Shown: positions 25,763 through 34,910, counted from the stretch's first letter. The stretch: DNA of 64,000 nucleotides from Martinezella dioscoreae (GCF_009176305.1 NZ_BLAJ01000003.1:806001-870000); one strand, 5' to 3'. The notes: generated by a model not told the origin, from the sequence alone. Program-made: numbers and translations.

Positions 25763-26989
25763 CTACCCGCGAGACGACAGCCGCTTTCGTGCCGTTCCCA
25801 TCTCTCCAACCAGTTCACGAACCGCCTGCTGGATCAACCGGCAGGCTTCCACCGAGGCTTTGCGGCCGTTATGGGCGAGATGATAGGACAGCGGCAATAT
25901 CTCATCCGGATCGACGATGCGGACCTTGTCGGCAATCGGAATGGCGCTGACGCGGCCGAGAAACGAGACGTAGCCGTGATTGGCAACGAGGTCGACGATG
26001 ACGGGCAGCGAGTCGGCCGAGGTAATGTCGCGGCCGCGAAACCGGCGGCGGTCGCGACTGTCATAGCCGAAGGCCGTCGCGGCATTGCCGATACCGGTCC
26101 GGGGGCTCGGCACGCAGAGCGGATGATTTTCGACGAGCGCGGCGAATGTCTGCTCCGTGCTGTCGGGCGGGGCGATCGCCACCATGTCCGTGGCGATCAG
26201 TTCCACATGTTCGAAGGCATCGAGGCCGAAGACGGAATCGACGATGGCGACATCGATACGGCCTGATCGAAGCGCCTCGCGCAGATCATCGGCCGTCATC
26301 AGCATTAGCGACAGCATGTTGCGGTTGCCGCCGATGTTCCAGCGCGACACCAGGCTTGCAAGCGAGCGGGCGACCCAGCTTTCCGAACCGGTTGGAATGA
26401 TCGAGCCGATGCGGACCGCGCGTGCAGTGCGCTGAAAGCGCTCGTCCGCCGCCGCTTTCATCTCGTCCCAGGCCTGCGCAATGGCGGAGAGAATGGCGTG
26501 AACCTGCTGTCCGGCCTCCGTCAGCATGGAGCCTTGCGCCTGCCGCGCGAACAGGCGGCAGCCGAACAATTCCTCCAGATTGGCGATCTGCAAGGAGAGC
26601 TGCGGCTGGCCAAGACGCAGGCGGCGGGCCGCACGATTGATGCTGCCCTGATCGGCAACCTCCAGAAAGCGTTCTATGGTGGCGATCTTCAGCGGCAGGC
26701 GCGCGGCCCATTGGTCATAGTCCCCGGGCGCCGGCGGCTCCTTCACCAGGGCGGAAAGCTGACGCATGCTCGCGAGAATAGGTTGCAGGCCCTTTTGAAC
26801 CTTCGAACTCGCCAGAAGGGTTGCAAGCTCGCCGGAGGCGCGCTCGACAAGCTTCATGGCCAGCTCGGTCTCGAGCCGACGCAACGCGCTTGAGACGGTC
26901 GAAGCGGAAAAAGACAGCCGCCGCGCGGTCTCCCTCACCGAGCCGATGGAGAACACCATATCGGCTATGAACAATGCGCCGAGATACAA
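25763..26989 (-). CDS. LysR-type regulator with two N-terminal helix-turn-helix domains
   Basis: 408 residues, about 100 more than a normal LysR protein. A first winged helix-turn-helix is at about residues 7-62 (SVRETARRLSFSASTVSSAL, RLETELAMKLVER). A second, complete one is at about 99-162 (GSINRAARRLRLGQPQLSLQ, LEELFGCRLFAR, LTEAG). A standard effector domain follows. The start is TTG, backed by GAGGAGATCTGAT just upstream; the next ATG is at residue 11 and would still keep most of the first domain. Divergent from the osmoprotectant ABC operon, which it probably controls. Confidence 0.85.
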   Translation of the reverse strand: MYLGALFIADMVFSIGSVRETARRLSFSASTVSSALRRLETELAMKLVERASGELATLLASSKVQKGLQPILASMRQLSALVKEPPAPGDYDQWAARLPLKIATIERFLEVADQGSINRAARRLRLGQPQLSLQIANLEELFGCRLFARQAQGSMLTEAGQQVHAILSAIAQAWDEMKAAADERFQRTARAVRIGSIIPTGSESWVARSLASLVSRWNIGGNRNMLSLMLMTADDLREALRSGRIDVAIVDSVFGLDAFEHVELIATDMVAIAPPDSTEQTFAALVENHPLCVPSPRTGIGNAATAFGYDSRDRRRFRGRDITSADSLPVIVDLVANHGYVSFLGRVSAIPIADKVRIVDPDEILPLSYHLAHNGRKASVEACRLIQQAVRELVGEMGTARKRLSSRG

Positions 26990-27433
26990 ATCAGATCTCC
27001 TCAGCCGCAGCGCGCATCCTGGCTCGACCGCAGCAATATCAACAATATCCCGACGATATGCCGTGTTCTCGAAAAAAGATATCCCTAAGCCGAAAAGCGA
27101 CGGCTATCGTTTCCTTGCCGCCTTACCGATCCAGCCGCAAAAATGAGATCGGAACAGCGCCAAACGGGTAAGGGGAACAAAAACAAACGCACTTGCCCCC
27201 GAAAAAAGAAATCCAATTTCGCGCGAATGTCGAGTACGCTCGTCATAATCGCGCGACTGCAACGGGTATCCGAAGCACATCGACTTTTCCGCGATGAGCG
27301 CTACCTGCCTGAAGCAGCCACGAATTCGCCTGTGGGCTGACGCCCGCTCCAAGCCTGCCTGTCCGGACTGCGGCCTTTCAAGGCGGCTCGGGCAAGCAGA
27401 AGAACGATTTAACGGGGTACAAAGGGAAACATC
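26990..27433. other. Divergent promoter region, LysR / osmoprotectant operon
   Basis: 444 bases without a gene. The right end provides the AAAGGGAAA ribosome site of the binding-protein gene. I see A-rich stretches (27068-27080, 27176-27213) but no clear -35/-10 pair or unambiguous dyad, so operators are not placed. Confidence 0.4.
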
Positions 27434-28342
27434 ATGTTCAAGAAGCTTGCACTTGCCGCCACGCTGACGGCTCTCCTTGCCAGTGGCGCGAGCGCCGCCG
27501 ACGTCGTCGTCTCCTCGAAGATCGACACCGAAGGCACGCTGCTCGGCAACATTATCCTCGCGGCGCTCAATGCCAACGGCATCAAGGCGCAGGACCGCAT
27601 CGCGCTCGGCACGACGCCGGTCGTGCGCAAGGCGATTACCGCGGGCGAAATCGACATCTATGCCGAATATACCGGCAATGCCGGCTTCTTCTTCAACAAG
27701 GCCGACGATGCGGCCTGGAAAAACCCGCAGCAGGGCTACGATCTGGCGAAGACGCTGGACTATGACGCCAACAAGATCGTCTGGCTGACGCCCTCGCCCG
27801 CCAACAACACCTGGGCGATCGCTGTGCGCAGTGACGTCGCCGGCCCGGCCAAGCTGAAAACCATGTCGGACTTCGGCAAGTGGGTTGCCGGCGGCGGCTC
27901 TGTGAAGATCGCGGCCTCTTCCGAATTCGTCAACTCGCCGGCGGCTCTGCCGGCCTTCGAGACCACCTATAGCTTCAAGCTGAAGCCGGATCAGGAAGTG
28001 GTGCTTTCGGGAGGCGATACTGCGGCGACGATCAAGGCTGCGGCCGACCAAACCAACGGCGTCAACACGGCCATGGTCTACGGCACCGACGGCGCCATCG
28101 AAGCGGCGGAACTGACCGTGCTCGAGGACGACAAGAGCGTGCAGCCGGTCTATGCGCCAACGCCGATCATCCGCGAGGCCGTGCTGAAGGCCAATCCGAA
28201 GATCGAAGAGGTTCTGGCTCCGATCTTCAAGGGTCTGACCGCCGACGTGCTGCGCAAGCTCAACGGCCGCATCCAGGTCGATGGCGAGCCGGCCAAGGCT
28301 GTTGCCGAATCCTACCTCAAGGACAATGGCTTCCTGAAGTAA
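27434..28342 (+). CDS. Osmoprotectant ABC transporter substrate-binding protein (OsmF/YehZ type)
   Basis: 302 residues with a signal peptide (KLALAATLTALLASGASAA). The mature protein follows the OpuAC/ProX-like type II binding fold, with SSKIDTEGTLLGNIIL, EIDIYAEYTGNAGFFF, WLTPSPANNTWAIAV and the C-terminal VAESYLKDNGFLK. It likely binds glycine betaine, choline or a related compound in the periplasm for the permeases encoded downstream. It is separated from them by a palindromic repeat element. Ligand not deducible. Confidence 0.88.
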   Translation: MFKKLALAATLTALLASGASAADVVVSSKIDTEGTLLGNIILAALNANGIKAQDRIALGTTPVVRKAITAGEIDIYAEYTGNAGFFFNKADDAAWKNPQQGYDLAKTLDYDANKIVWLTPSPANNTWAIAVRSDVAGPAKLKTMSDFGKWVAGGGSVKIAASSEFVNSPAALPAFETTYSFKLKPDQEVVLSGGDTAATIKAAADQTNGVNTAMVYGTDGAIEAAELTVLEDDKSVQPVYAPTPIIREAVLKANPKIEEVLAPIFKGLTADVLRKLNGRIQVDGEPAKAVAESYLKDNGFLK

Positions 28343-28360
28343 GGCATTGACGCTGCTCTC

Positions 28361-28500
28361 GAGCATGATGCCGAAAAGTGTCAACGGTTTTCGGACGACA
28401 TCATGCTCTACTCCTCTGGTTCCGGAGCGGATTCAGATTTTAGGTCTAGCAGACCTAAAATCATCCTTTCCGGCGGCTCCATTTTGATAAGGTGGAGCCG
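28361..28500. repeat. Rhizobial palindromic intergenic element (RIME-like)
   Basis: Three adjacent dyads are present. GAGCATGATG/CATCATGCTC encloses CCGAAAA/TTTTCGG (28361-28408). GATTTTAGGTCT/AGACCTAAAATC has 12-bp perfect arms around AGC (28436-28462). CGGCTCCA/TGGAGCCG spans 28474-28500. The first dyad matches my memory of the Rhizobium-specific intergenic mosaic elements. It lies inside the transporter operon, between the binding-protein and permease genes, where it could stabilise the upstream mRNA. Confidence 0.75.
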
Positions 28501-28575
28501 CGGACATTCGAATGAGCATGATCTTGTCCGAACCCGCCTCGAATTCTGGGCTCATGCGCTGACGGAGCTTGCCTG

Positions 28576-29742
28576 ATGGAAGATGCGCTAGCGGTCCGCA
28601 GAGTGGACCGTCTCGGAGTGGTATTGGTGGCCGGCGGCGTGCTGGCAACGGCCTGGATGCCGTTCATCATCGTCAAGGCAAACCGTATCGCCGCCGGCAA
28701 GCCGCAACTGCTGACGCAGCTCATTGCCCAGCCGTCCGCGCTATGCCTGCTCGTCCTTCTGGCCGCAGCCGCGCTCGCCGCGCTTTTCCTGCGCAACCAG
28801 GTCATTCGCCTCGGGATCGCAACACTCGCGATCGCCATGCTGATCGTGACCCTCGGACTGGTCTCGACGGCCGCGACGCCTGCGGGCAGCACCGTGGCAC
28901 GTATTACGCCCGGCGGCTGCTTCTGGGTGCTGCTCGCAGTCGTGGGATTGATGATTTCGGATGCGCTGGTCAAGCTGCGGCTGACACCCTGGTTGCGGGT
29001 CGCGGCGCTGGCTGTTTATGCCGCCCTGCTTGCCGTCGTTCTGCGCTCCGGCCTGCTCAACAATCTCTCGATCATGAAGGAATACGCCAACAATGCCGAC
29101 AAATTCTGGCATGAGGCGCTCAACCATGTGTTCCTGTCTCTGGGCTCGGTCGCCATCGCCATCGTGCTGGCGCTGCCGCTCGGCATCTTCTGCTATTGGC
29201 AACCTGGCATCCGCGCCGTGGTGCTGCGGGCGCTGAGCCTGGTGCAGACCATCCCCAGCCTTGCCCTATTCGGCATTCTCATGCTGCCGCTCGGCTATAT
29301 CGCCGCGACCGTGCCTTTCGCCGCCGAGATCGGCGTCAAAGGCATTGGCGTGGCACCGGCGCTGGTAGCGCTCGTCATCTATTCCCTGCTGCCGATCGTC
29401 GCCAATACGGTCGTCGGCCTTGCCGGCGTCGACCCTTCCGTGCGAGATTCCGCCGCCGGCATGGGCCTGACGCGCCGGCAGATCCTCACCGGCATCGACC
29501 TGCCGCTCGCCTTCCCCGTCATCCTCACGGGCATCCGCATCGTGCTGGTACAGGCAATCGGCCTCGTCACCGTGGCGGCGCTGATCGGCGGCGGCGGCTT
29601 CGGTCTTTTCATCTTCCAGGGCATCGGCCAGACGGCCAATGACCTCGTGCTGCTCGGCGCCGTGCCGACGGTCTTTCTCGCCTTCTCATCGGCCGTCATC
29701 CTCGATGCGGTCATCGACAGCATCCGGGGACAACGCGTATGA
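28576..29742 (+). CDS. Osmoprotectant ABC transporter permease (YehY type)
   Basis: 388 residues. About five membrane helices form an N-terminal extension. The binding-protein-dependent permease domain starts near residue 190, with the EAA-type loop DSAAGMGLTRRQILTGIDLPLAFP (in part) near residue 290. The long form is typical of YehY-like subunits, against short YehW. GGAGC lies 9 bases before the ATG. Overlaps the ATPase gene by ATGA. Inner membrane. Confidence 0.9.
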   Translation: MEDALAVRRVDRLGVVLVAGGVLATAWMPFIIVKANRIAAGKPQLLTQLIAQPSALCLLVLLAAAALAALFLRNQVIRLGIATLAIAMLIVTLGLVSTAATPAGSTVARITPGGCFWVLLAVVGLMISDALVKLRLTPWLRVAALAVYAALLAVVLRSGLLNNLSIMKEYANNADKFWHEALNHVFLSLGSVAIAIVLALPLGIFCYWQPGIRAVVLRALSLVQTIPSLALFGILMLPLGYIAATVPFAAEIGVKGIGVAPALVALVIYSLLPIVANTVVGLAGVDPSVRDSAAGMGLTRRQILTGIDLPLAFPVILTGIRIVLVQAIGLVTVAALIGGGGFGLFIFQGIGQTANDLVLLGAVPTVFLAFSSAVILDAVIDSIRGQRV

Positions 29743-30686
29743 CCAGCATGATCGAGCTCAAGGGCGTCACCAAGCGGTATGGCAACGCAACGGTCGTCGA
29801 CAATGTCAGCATGAGCATGGAGAAGGGCACAATCACCGTCATCGTCGGCACCTCCGGCTCCGGCAAATCGACGCTGATGCGCATGATCAACCGGCTGGTG
29901 CCGATATCGGGGGGCCACATCTCCGTTGCCGGCGAGGACATCATGAATGTGCCGGTGACCGAGCTTCGCCGCCGTATCGGCTATGCCATTCAGGGGCACG
30001 GGCTCTTTCCGCATCGCACCGTTGCGCAGAATATTGCTACCGTCCCCGAGCTGCTCGGCTGGGAAAAGACGCGCATCGACGGCCGTGTCGAAGAGCTCCT
30101 CAATCTTTTCCATCTCGACCCCGGCACCTTTGCCGGCAAATATCCAAGCCAGCTTTCCGGTGGCCAGCAACAGCGCGTCGGCGTCGCACGCGCGCTTGCA
30201 GCGGAACCGGAATTGCTGCTGATGGACGAGCCCTTCGGCGCACTCGACCCGGTCATCCGCGGCAAGGCGCAGGACGACCTGCTCGCCATCCAGAAGCAGT
30301 TCGGCACGACCATCGTCCTCGTCACCCACGATATGGACGAGGCCTTTCATCTCGGCGACCAGATCGCCGTCATGAGCGGCGGCAAGCTGCTGCAATGTTC
30401 CGAGCCCGAGAAGATCCTGACCGAGCCGGCCGATCCCTTCGTGCAGCAGCTGACCGGCACATCCGATCGTGCCTTGAAGCTGATGTCCCTGCTGCCGCTG
30501 AAGGAAAGCATGCAGCCGCCGCGGCCGGGCCTAGGCTACAGCCTGCCGCAAACCCTCAATCTTCGCGACGCTTTGGCCGAACTGATCTGGCAGGGCAAGG
30601 ACGAGGCGACGGTCGAGGACGAGCGCAAAGTGCCCGTCGGCTCGATCTCGATCCAGCACCTGATCGAGCTGGGCCGCAAAGCATGA
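29739..30686 (+). CDS. Osmoprotectant ABC transporter ATP-binding protein (YehX type)
   Basis: 315 residues. Walker A GTSGSGKST, Q-loop at YAIQGHGLFPHRTV, signature [14 protein letters not shown], Walker B LLLMDEPFGALDP and switch H in VTHDMDEA are all present. The domain of about 235 residues is followed by a C-terminal extension, as in OpuCA/YehX proteins, but without a clear CBS domain pair. Translationally coupled on both sides: ATGA overlaps with the permeases at 29739 and 30683. Confidence 0.92.
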   Translation: MTSMIELKGVTKRYGNATVVDNVSMSMEKGTITVIVGTSGSGKSTLMRMINRLVPISGGHISVAGEDIMNVPVTELRRRIGYAIQGHGLFPHRTVAQNIATVPELLGWEKTRIDGRVEELLNLFHLDPGTFAGKYPSQLSGGQQQRVGVARALAAEPELLLMDEPFGALDPVIRGKAQDDLLAIQKQFGTTIVLVTHDMDEAFHLGDQIAVMSGGKLLQCSEPEKILTEPADPFVQQLTGTSDRALKLMSLLPLKESMQPPRPGLGYSLPQTLNLRDALAELIWQGKDEATVEDERKVPVGSISIQHLIELGRKA

Positions 30687-31432
30687 GATTTCTCGCCGCC
30701 AATCTCTTTCGCCTCCTGGCTCTGGCGCTGCTGCTGGTGATGCTCTTCCGTCCGGAATGGCTGATACCTGTTCTGGCACCGCTGACCAAATTCGGGGCGT
30801 CTCCGATCTATACGCAGAACAGCCTGCCGAGCCTGGCGCTCAGCCATCTCGAGCTGATCCTTGTCTCGATCGCCGCAAGCGGGATCCTGGCCGTGCTTGG
30901 CGGCATCTTCGTCACGCGGCCGATCGGCGCCGACTTCCTGCCGCTGTCGCGAGCGATCGCCAATGCCGGCCAGACCTTCCCGCCGGTTGCCGTGCTGGCG
31001 CTTGCGATCTCAACCACCGGCTTCGGCGCCGTCCCGACATTCATCGCGCTGTTTCTCTACGCGCTGCTGCCGATCTTCGAGAACACGGTCGCAGGCTTGC
31101 AGCAGGTACCCGCCTCGGTGCTCGAGGCCGCCGACGGCATGGGCATGAGCGGCTGGCAGCGGCTCTTCCGCGTCGAGCTGCCGCTCGCCCTGCCGCTCAT
31201 CATCGAAGGGCTGAAAATCGCGACCGTGATCAATATCGGTACGGCGACAATCGGCTCCACCGTCGCCGCCAAGGGGCTGGGTGAAGTCATCATCGCCGGG
31301 CTCATCAACGACAACACCGCCTTCATCTTGCAGGGCGGCCTGATCGTCGGCCTCATGGCGGTGCTGATCTATGACGGCATGGAGATGATCGAGCGGTCGG
31401 TCACCAGCAAGATCGGCCTTCAACCTCATTGA
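30683..31432 (+). CDS. Osmoprotectant ABC transporter permease (YehW type)
   Basis: 249 residues, about six membrane helices. The EAA-type loop is EAADGMGMSGWQRLFRVELP, and VINIGTATIGSTVAAKGLG matches the conserved end of the OpuB/YehW permeases. The start at 30683 overlaps the ATPase stop (ATGA). The frame is open far upstream to 29639, but that part is only a shadow of the ATPase gene. It completes a binding protein, permease, ATPase, permease operon. Confidence 0.9.
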   Translation: MRFLAANLFRLLALALLLVMLFRPEWLIPVLAPLTKFGASPIYTQNSLPSLALSHLELILVSIAASGILAVLGGIFVTRPIGADFLPLSRAIANAGQTFPPVAVLALAISTTGFGAVPTFIALFLYALLPIFENTVAGLQQVPASVLEAADGMGMSGWQRLFRVELPLALPLIIEGLKIATVINIGTATIGSTVAAKGLGEVIIAGLINDNTAFILQGGLIVGLMAVLIYDGMEMIERSVTSKIGLQPH

Positions 31433-31444
31433 GGTCGACGCCGA

Positions 31445-31840
31445 TCACAGCTCCCCATCCTTGCCCTCGCCTGACGGCAAGGATGCGCCCGGCAGATAAA
31501 GCAGGACCGGCCTGATTTCGTAGATGGCTGTCGGATTGGCGCGGCGCAACTCGCGCGCGGCCTCCACCGCGCCCTCAATCGTCGGAAAATCGACGACGTA
31601 GAAGCCCAGCAGTTGCTCCTTGGTTTCTGCAAACGGTCCATCGATCACCATTCCCGCACCTGGCCCCCGCAAAGTGACGGCGTTTTGGGTCGATCCGAGA
31701 CGCGCAGCCGGCCCCAGCGATTTCTGCGCGACCATGCGGTCATTGATCTCCAAAAGCTCCTTCATGAGCGCGGTATCCTCCTCCTTGCTCCAGGATTCGA
31801 CGATACTTTCCTCGTGATAGGCCAGAATGGCGTAGTACAT
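31445..31840 (-). CDS. YCII-related (DGPF) domain protein
   Basis: 131 residues with a dimeric alpha-beta YciI fold. The signature VIDGPFAETKEQLLGFYVVD is near residue 67-86, and the C-terminal IYEIRPVLLY fits the family. AGGGGGAGA lies upstream of the ATG. Members are often partners of ECF sigma factors, but none is visible nearby. Convergent with the transporter operon, 12 bases after its end. Biochemical role unknown. Confidence 0.88.
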   Translation of the reverse strand: MYYAILAYHEESIVESWSKEEDTALMKELLEINDRMVAQKSLGPAARLGSTQNAVTLRGPGAGMVIDGPFAETKEQLLGFYVVDFPTIEGAVEAARELRRANPTAIYEIRPVLLYLPGASLPSGEGKDGEL

Positions 31841-32018
31841 GGTTTCTCCCCCTTGAGCCCTATACGTGAGCGCCGGGGAGTTAAGCAGACCGATCGCAAT
31901 CCGGGAACCCCGGATCTATGCTCGGCTGAAGATATGGCGAATTTCCCCATGCTTGCCTTCACTGGCTGCCGATGGCATTGGCTGCAATGATATGTTCCGA
32001 CGATTTATGGAGGCATCG

Positions 32019-32414
32019 ATGGCCAAGATGATTCACTCGATGATCCGCGTGCTGGACGAGGCGCGCTCGATCGAATTCTACGACAAGGCTTTCGGCCTGA
32101 AGGTTGCCGACCGTATTGCCTTCGAGACCTTTACCCTGGTCTATCTCAGCAATGCTGAGACCGGCTTCGAGCTGGAATTGACCATCAATCAGGGCCGCAT
32201 CGAGCCTTATGCGCAAGGGGATGCCTACGGCCATCTCGCGGTTTCAGTTTCGGAACTGAAGGACGAGCATGCGCGTATGACCAAACTCGGGCTCAACCCC
32301 GGCAAGATCATCGAACTCAATCGTGATGGGAAGCTTTTTGCATTGCTGTTCTTCGTCACCGACCCCGATGGTTACAAGATCGAGGTGGTGCAAAGGCTTG
32401 GGCGGTTCAACTAG
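32019..32414 (+). CDS. Glyoxalase/lactoylglutathione lyase family protein
   Basis: 131 residues, single-chain VOC fold like bacterial GloA. Possible metal ligands are H6 (MIHSMIRV), a glutamate in GFELELT, H in YGHLAVSV and E in YKIEVVQR, in the order seen in glyoxalase I. It may isomerise the methylglyoxal-glutathione hemithioacetal, or act on another thiol adduct. The ATG at 32019 has GGAGG 6 bases upstream; the longer frame to 31866 is unsupported. A GCCCCGC/GCGGGGC hairpin follows at 32431-32448. Confidence 0.85.
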   Translation: MAKMIHSMIRVLDEARSIEFYDKAFGLKVADRIAFETFTLVYLSNAETGFELELTINQGRIEPYAQGDAYGHLAVSVSELKDEHARMTKLGLNPGKIIELNRDGKLFALLFFVTDPDGYKIEVVQRLGRFN

Positions 32415-32430
32415 CCCAAACAGGGAGCAA

Positions 32431-32448
32431 GCCCCGCATCGGCGGGGC
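32431..32448. terminator. GC-rich hairpin between convergent genes
   Basis: GCCCCGC and GCGGGGC form 7-bp arms around ATCG, between the glyoxalase and PRC-barrel genes. No T run follows on either strand, so termination strength is uncertain. Confidence 0.5.
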
Positions 32449-32471
32449 ATCCGGCAGTTCCGCCAGCGCGC

Positions 32472-32864
32472 TCACATCCAATAGGGCGGCACGCCAAAAT
32501 AATCGTGGCTCTTGTGGCCATGATTCTTATGGTCGTGGTCGTCCTTGGCAGCGAAGCGGCACGCCTTTTCGATGTCATTCTTGGTCATGCTGACGCGATA
32601 GCCATCAATGTGGGCATCGTAGCGCAACTTCTCCCACGGCAGCCGGTAGTGCTCCTGGCCGATGCCGAAGAAACCGCCGAAGCTCAGAATGACGAAAGCG
32701 ATGCGTCCATCACTTTTTTCCAGCATCAGCCGCTCGATATGACCAATCTGTTTGCCGTCCGAGCCGTACACTCTCGACCCTTCGACGCGATCGCAGGCGA
32801 CCAGCATCGACATGTCCTTGATGTAAAGGTCACGACCCGAAAAATCGGCACTCTCTTTATGCAT
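32472..32864 (-). CDS. PRC-barrel domain protein
   Basis: 130 residues. The PRC-barrel occupies about residues 20-100, with VEGSRVYGSDGKQIGHIERL, then DGRIAFVILSFGGFFGIGQE and the LPWEKLRYD end. A His/Lys-rich tail (DDHDHKNHGHKSHD) leads to the C terminus. AAGGAGG lies 7 bases before the ATG at 32864, which excludes the longer frame to 32933. Stand-alone PRC proteins are common in rhizobia; some appear stress-related. Function unknown. Confidence 0.87.
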   Translation of the reverse strand: MHKESADFSGRDLYIKDMSMLVACDRVEGSRVYGSDGKQIGHIERLMLEKSDGRIAFVILSFGGFFGIGQEHYRLPWEKLRYDAHIDGYRVSMTKNDIEKACRFAAKDDHDHKNHGHKSHDYFGVPPYWM

Positions 32865-33212
32865 ATGCGCACCTCCTTTTGGATACGCGTCACATAAACT
32901 ATGGAGCGTCCGATCTGCTCTTTGGGGCAGCACGATGCTCCGATGGGTTTAAACCCATGGCGCTATTAACGCTCCGTTGTCATAAAAGTTCCAGTACTTT
33001 TTTCAAGATTGTAAAAAAACGTGAGCGCAAGACGATTATTGACGTTTACGTCAAGGTTATTGTAGCGTCGGTTTCGCTCCAATGATTTAGTTGAGAGCAA
33101 AGACTGCGGCGATGTGAAAAGCGGGAGACTTTTTGATCGTCCAATGACACTCTGCATAGCCGCCGCATATGACGGCGGGGCGTGGTGATGGTGCGTAGAG
33201 GAGGAAATGCGC
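32865..33212. other. Intergenic region before fadD
   Basis: 348 bases, AT-rich in the middle (32980-33060), no gene. It contains the palindrome at 33039-33054 listed separately, and an AGGAGG ribosome site at its right end. Confidence 0.5.
33039..33054. promoter_or_regulatory. Palindrome TTGACGTTTACGTCAA, candidate operator of fadD
   Basis: TTGACGT and ACGTCAA are perfect 7-bp arms around TT, about 160 bases before fadD. As I recall it, the motif resembles the operators of MerR-type LiuR-like regulators of branched-chain and fatty acid breakdown in proteobacteria. The same TTGACGT half-site, with wider spacing, occurs in the 20134 palindrome. Confidence 0.5.
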
Positions 33213-34910
33213 ATGAATTCAGTCTCCGCTCCTTCGGATAGACCGCAGGTCAAGAAAATATGGCTCGCCTCCTATCCGGATATCGTACCGGCGGAGCTGC
33301 CGCCGCTGGAACATGCATCGCTCGCCGAACTGCTGGAGGAAAGCTGCGCGCGTTATGCCGACAGACCCGCCTTCACCAGCATGGGCAAATCCATCACCTA
33401 TCGCGATCTCGATCTGCAGACGCGCAAGATTGCCGCCTGGTTGCAGAGCCTCGGCCTGCAGAAGGGTGATCGCGTTGCCGTCATGATGCCGAACGTGCTG
33501 CAAAATCCGATCGCAGTTTATGGCATTCTTCGCGCCGGGCTCGTCGTCGTCAACGTCAACCCGCTCTACACGCCACGCGAACTCGAACATCAGCTGCGCG
33601 ATTGCGGCGCCAAGGCGATCTTCGTTCTGGAAAACTTCGCCCATACGGTCGAGCAGGTTCTGGCCCATACGGATGTACGCCATGTCGTCGTCACCGCCCT
33701 TGGCGACATGCTCGGCGCCAAGGGCCACATTGTCAACTTCATCGTCCGTAAAGTGAAGAAGCTGGTTCCAGCCTGGTCCATTCCCGGCCATCGCAGTTTC
33801 AAGAGCGTGATCGCCGAGGGCTCGCGTCTGCCCTTGAAGCTATCGGAACTGACCGGCAGCGACATCGCATTTCTGCAATATACCGGCGGTACGACCGGCG
33901 TCGCCAAGGGCGCGATCCTTACCCATGCCAATCTGCTCGCCAACCAGCTGCAATTGCTGCTCTGGCTCCAATCCGCCTATATCAACAAGCCGCGCCCGGA
34001 GCAGCTGACCTTTGTCTGCGCCTTGCCGCTCTATCATATCTTTGCGCTGACGGTGAATTCGCTGATGGGCATGTCGCTCGGCGGCCATAATGTGCTGATC
34101 GCCAATCCACGCGACATACCGGCCTTCATCAAGGAGCTCGGCAAATACAAGTTCGACATGTTCCCCGGCCTGAACACGCTATTCAACGCGCTGATGAACA
34201 ATCCGGAGTTTAGCAAACTCGACCTGTCCAATACCGCAACGCTTGCCGGCGGCATGGCGGTGCAGCGGCCAGTCGCCGAACGGTGGCAGAAGATGACGGG
34301 CGCCTGGATCACGGAGGGCTACGGCCTTTCCGAGACGTCGCCGGTTGCCAGCGCCAATCGTTTCGACAGCCCGGAATTCACCGGCACGATCGGCCTGCCG
34401 ATCACGGGTACGGATTTCGATATTCGCGACGAGAACGGCAATTCCCTGCCGCTTGGCGAAGTCGGCGAAATCTGCATTCGCGGGCCGCAGGTCATGGCAG
34501 GCTACTGGAAGCAGCCGGCAGAGACCGCGCGCGTGATGACGCCGGACGGCTTCTTCCGCAGCGGCGACATGGGCTTCATGGACGAGCGCGGTTATACTAA
34601 GATCGTCGATCGCAAGAAGGATATGATCCTGGTCTCGGGCTTCAATGTCTATCCGAACGAGATCGAGGAAGTCGCCGTCATGCATCCGGGCGTTCTTGAG
34701 GCCGCGGCAATCGGCGTACCCGACCCGCATTCCGGTGAAGCGGTGAAGCTCTTCATCGTCAAGAAGGATCCGGCTTTGACGGAGGCCGATGTCAAGGCTC
34801 ATTGCGCGGAAAACCTTACCAACTACAAGCGTCCGCGCTTCATTGAATTCCGCACCGAACTGCCGAAATCGAATGTCGGCAAGATCCTGCGCAAGGAGTT
34901 GCGCGGCTAA
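33213..34910 (+). CDS. fadD: Long-chain fatty acid-CoA ligase
   Basis: 565 residues, ANL superfamily. The P-loop is LQYTGGTTGVAKGA, the core motif ITEGYGLSETSPVA, and the hinge-side aspartate lies in RSGDMGFMDERGY. FVDRKKD-type hinge appears as IVDRKKDMIL. The catalytic lysine is in LPKSNVGKILRKEL. It activates fatty acids with ATP and CoA for beta-oxidation or lipid recycling. The second ATG (33213) is best placed after AGGAGG; the ATG at 33207 lies too close. A strong terminator follows. Confidence 0.92.
   Translation: MNSVSAPSDRPQVKKIWLASYPDIVPAELPPLEHASLAELLEESCARYADRPAFTSMGKSITYRDLDLQTRKIAAWLQSLGLQKGDRVAVMMPNVLQNPIAVYGILRAGLVVVNVNPLYTPRELEHQLRDCGAKAIFVLENFAHTVEQVLAHTDVRHVVVTALGDMLGAKGHIVNFIVRKVKKLVPAWSIPGHRSFKSVIAEGSRLPLKLSELTGSDIAFLQYTGGTTGVAKGAILTHANLLANQLQLLLWLQSAYINKPRPEQLTFVCALPLYHIFALTVNSLMGMSLGGHNVLIANPRDIPAFIKELGKYKFDMFPGLNTLFNALMNNPEFSKLDLSNTATLAGGMAVQRPVAERWQKMTGAWITEGYGLSETSPVASANRFDSPEFTGTIGLPITGTDFDIRDENGNSLPLGEVGEICIRGPQVMAGYWKQPAETARVMTPDGFFRSGDMGFMDERGYTKIVDRKKDMILVSGFNVYPNEIEEVAVMHPGVLEAAAIGVPDPHSGEAVKLFIVKKDPALTEADVKAHCAENLTNYKRPRFIEFRTELPKSNVGKILRKELRG

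Noticed and set aside
26990..27433. Hidden small gene in the LysR/transporter gap
   Set aside because: The short frames there lack ribosome sites and are interrupted; none gives a sensible protein.
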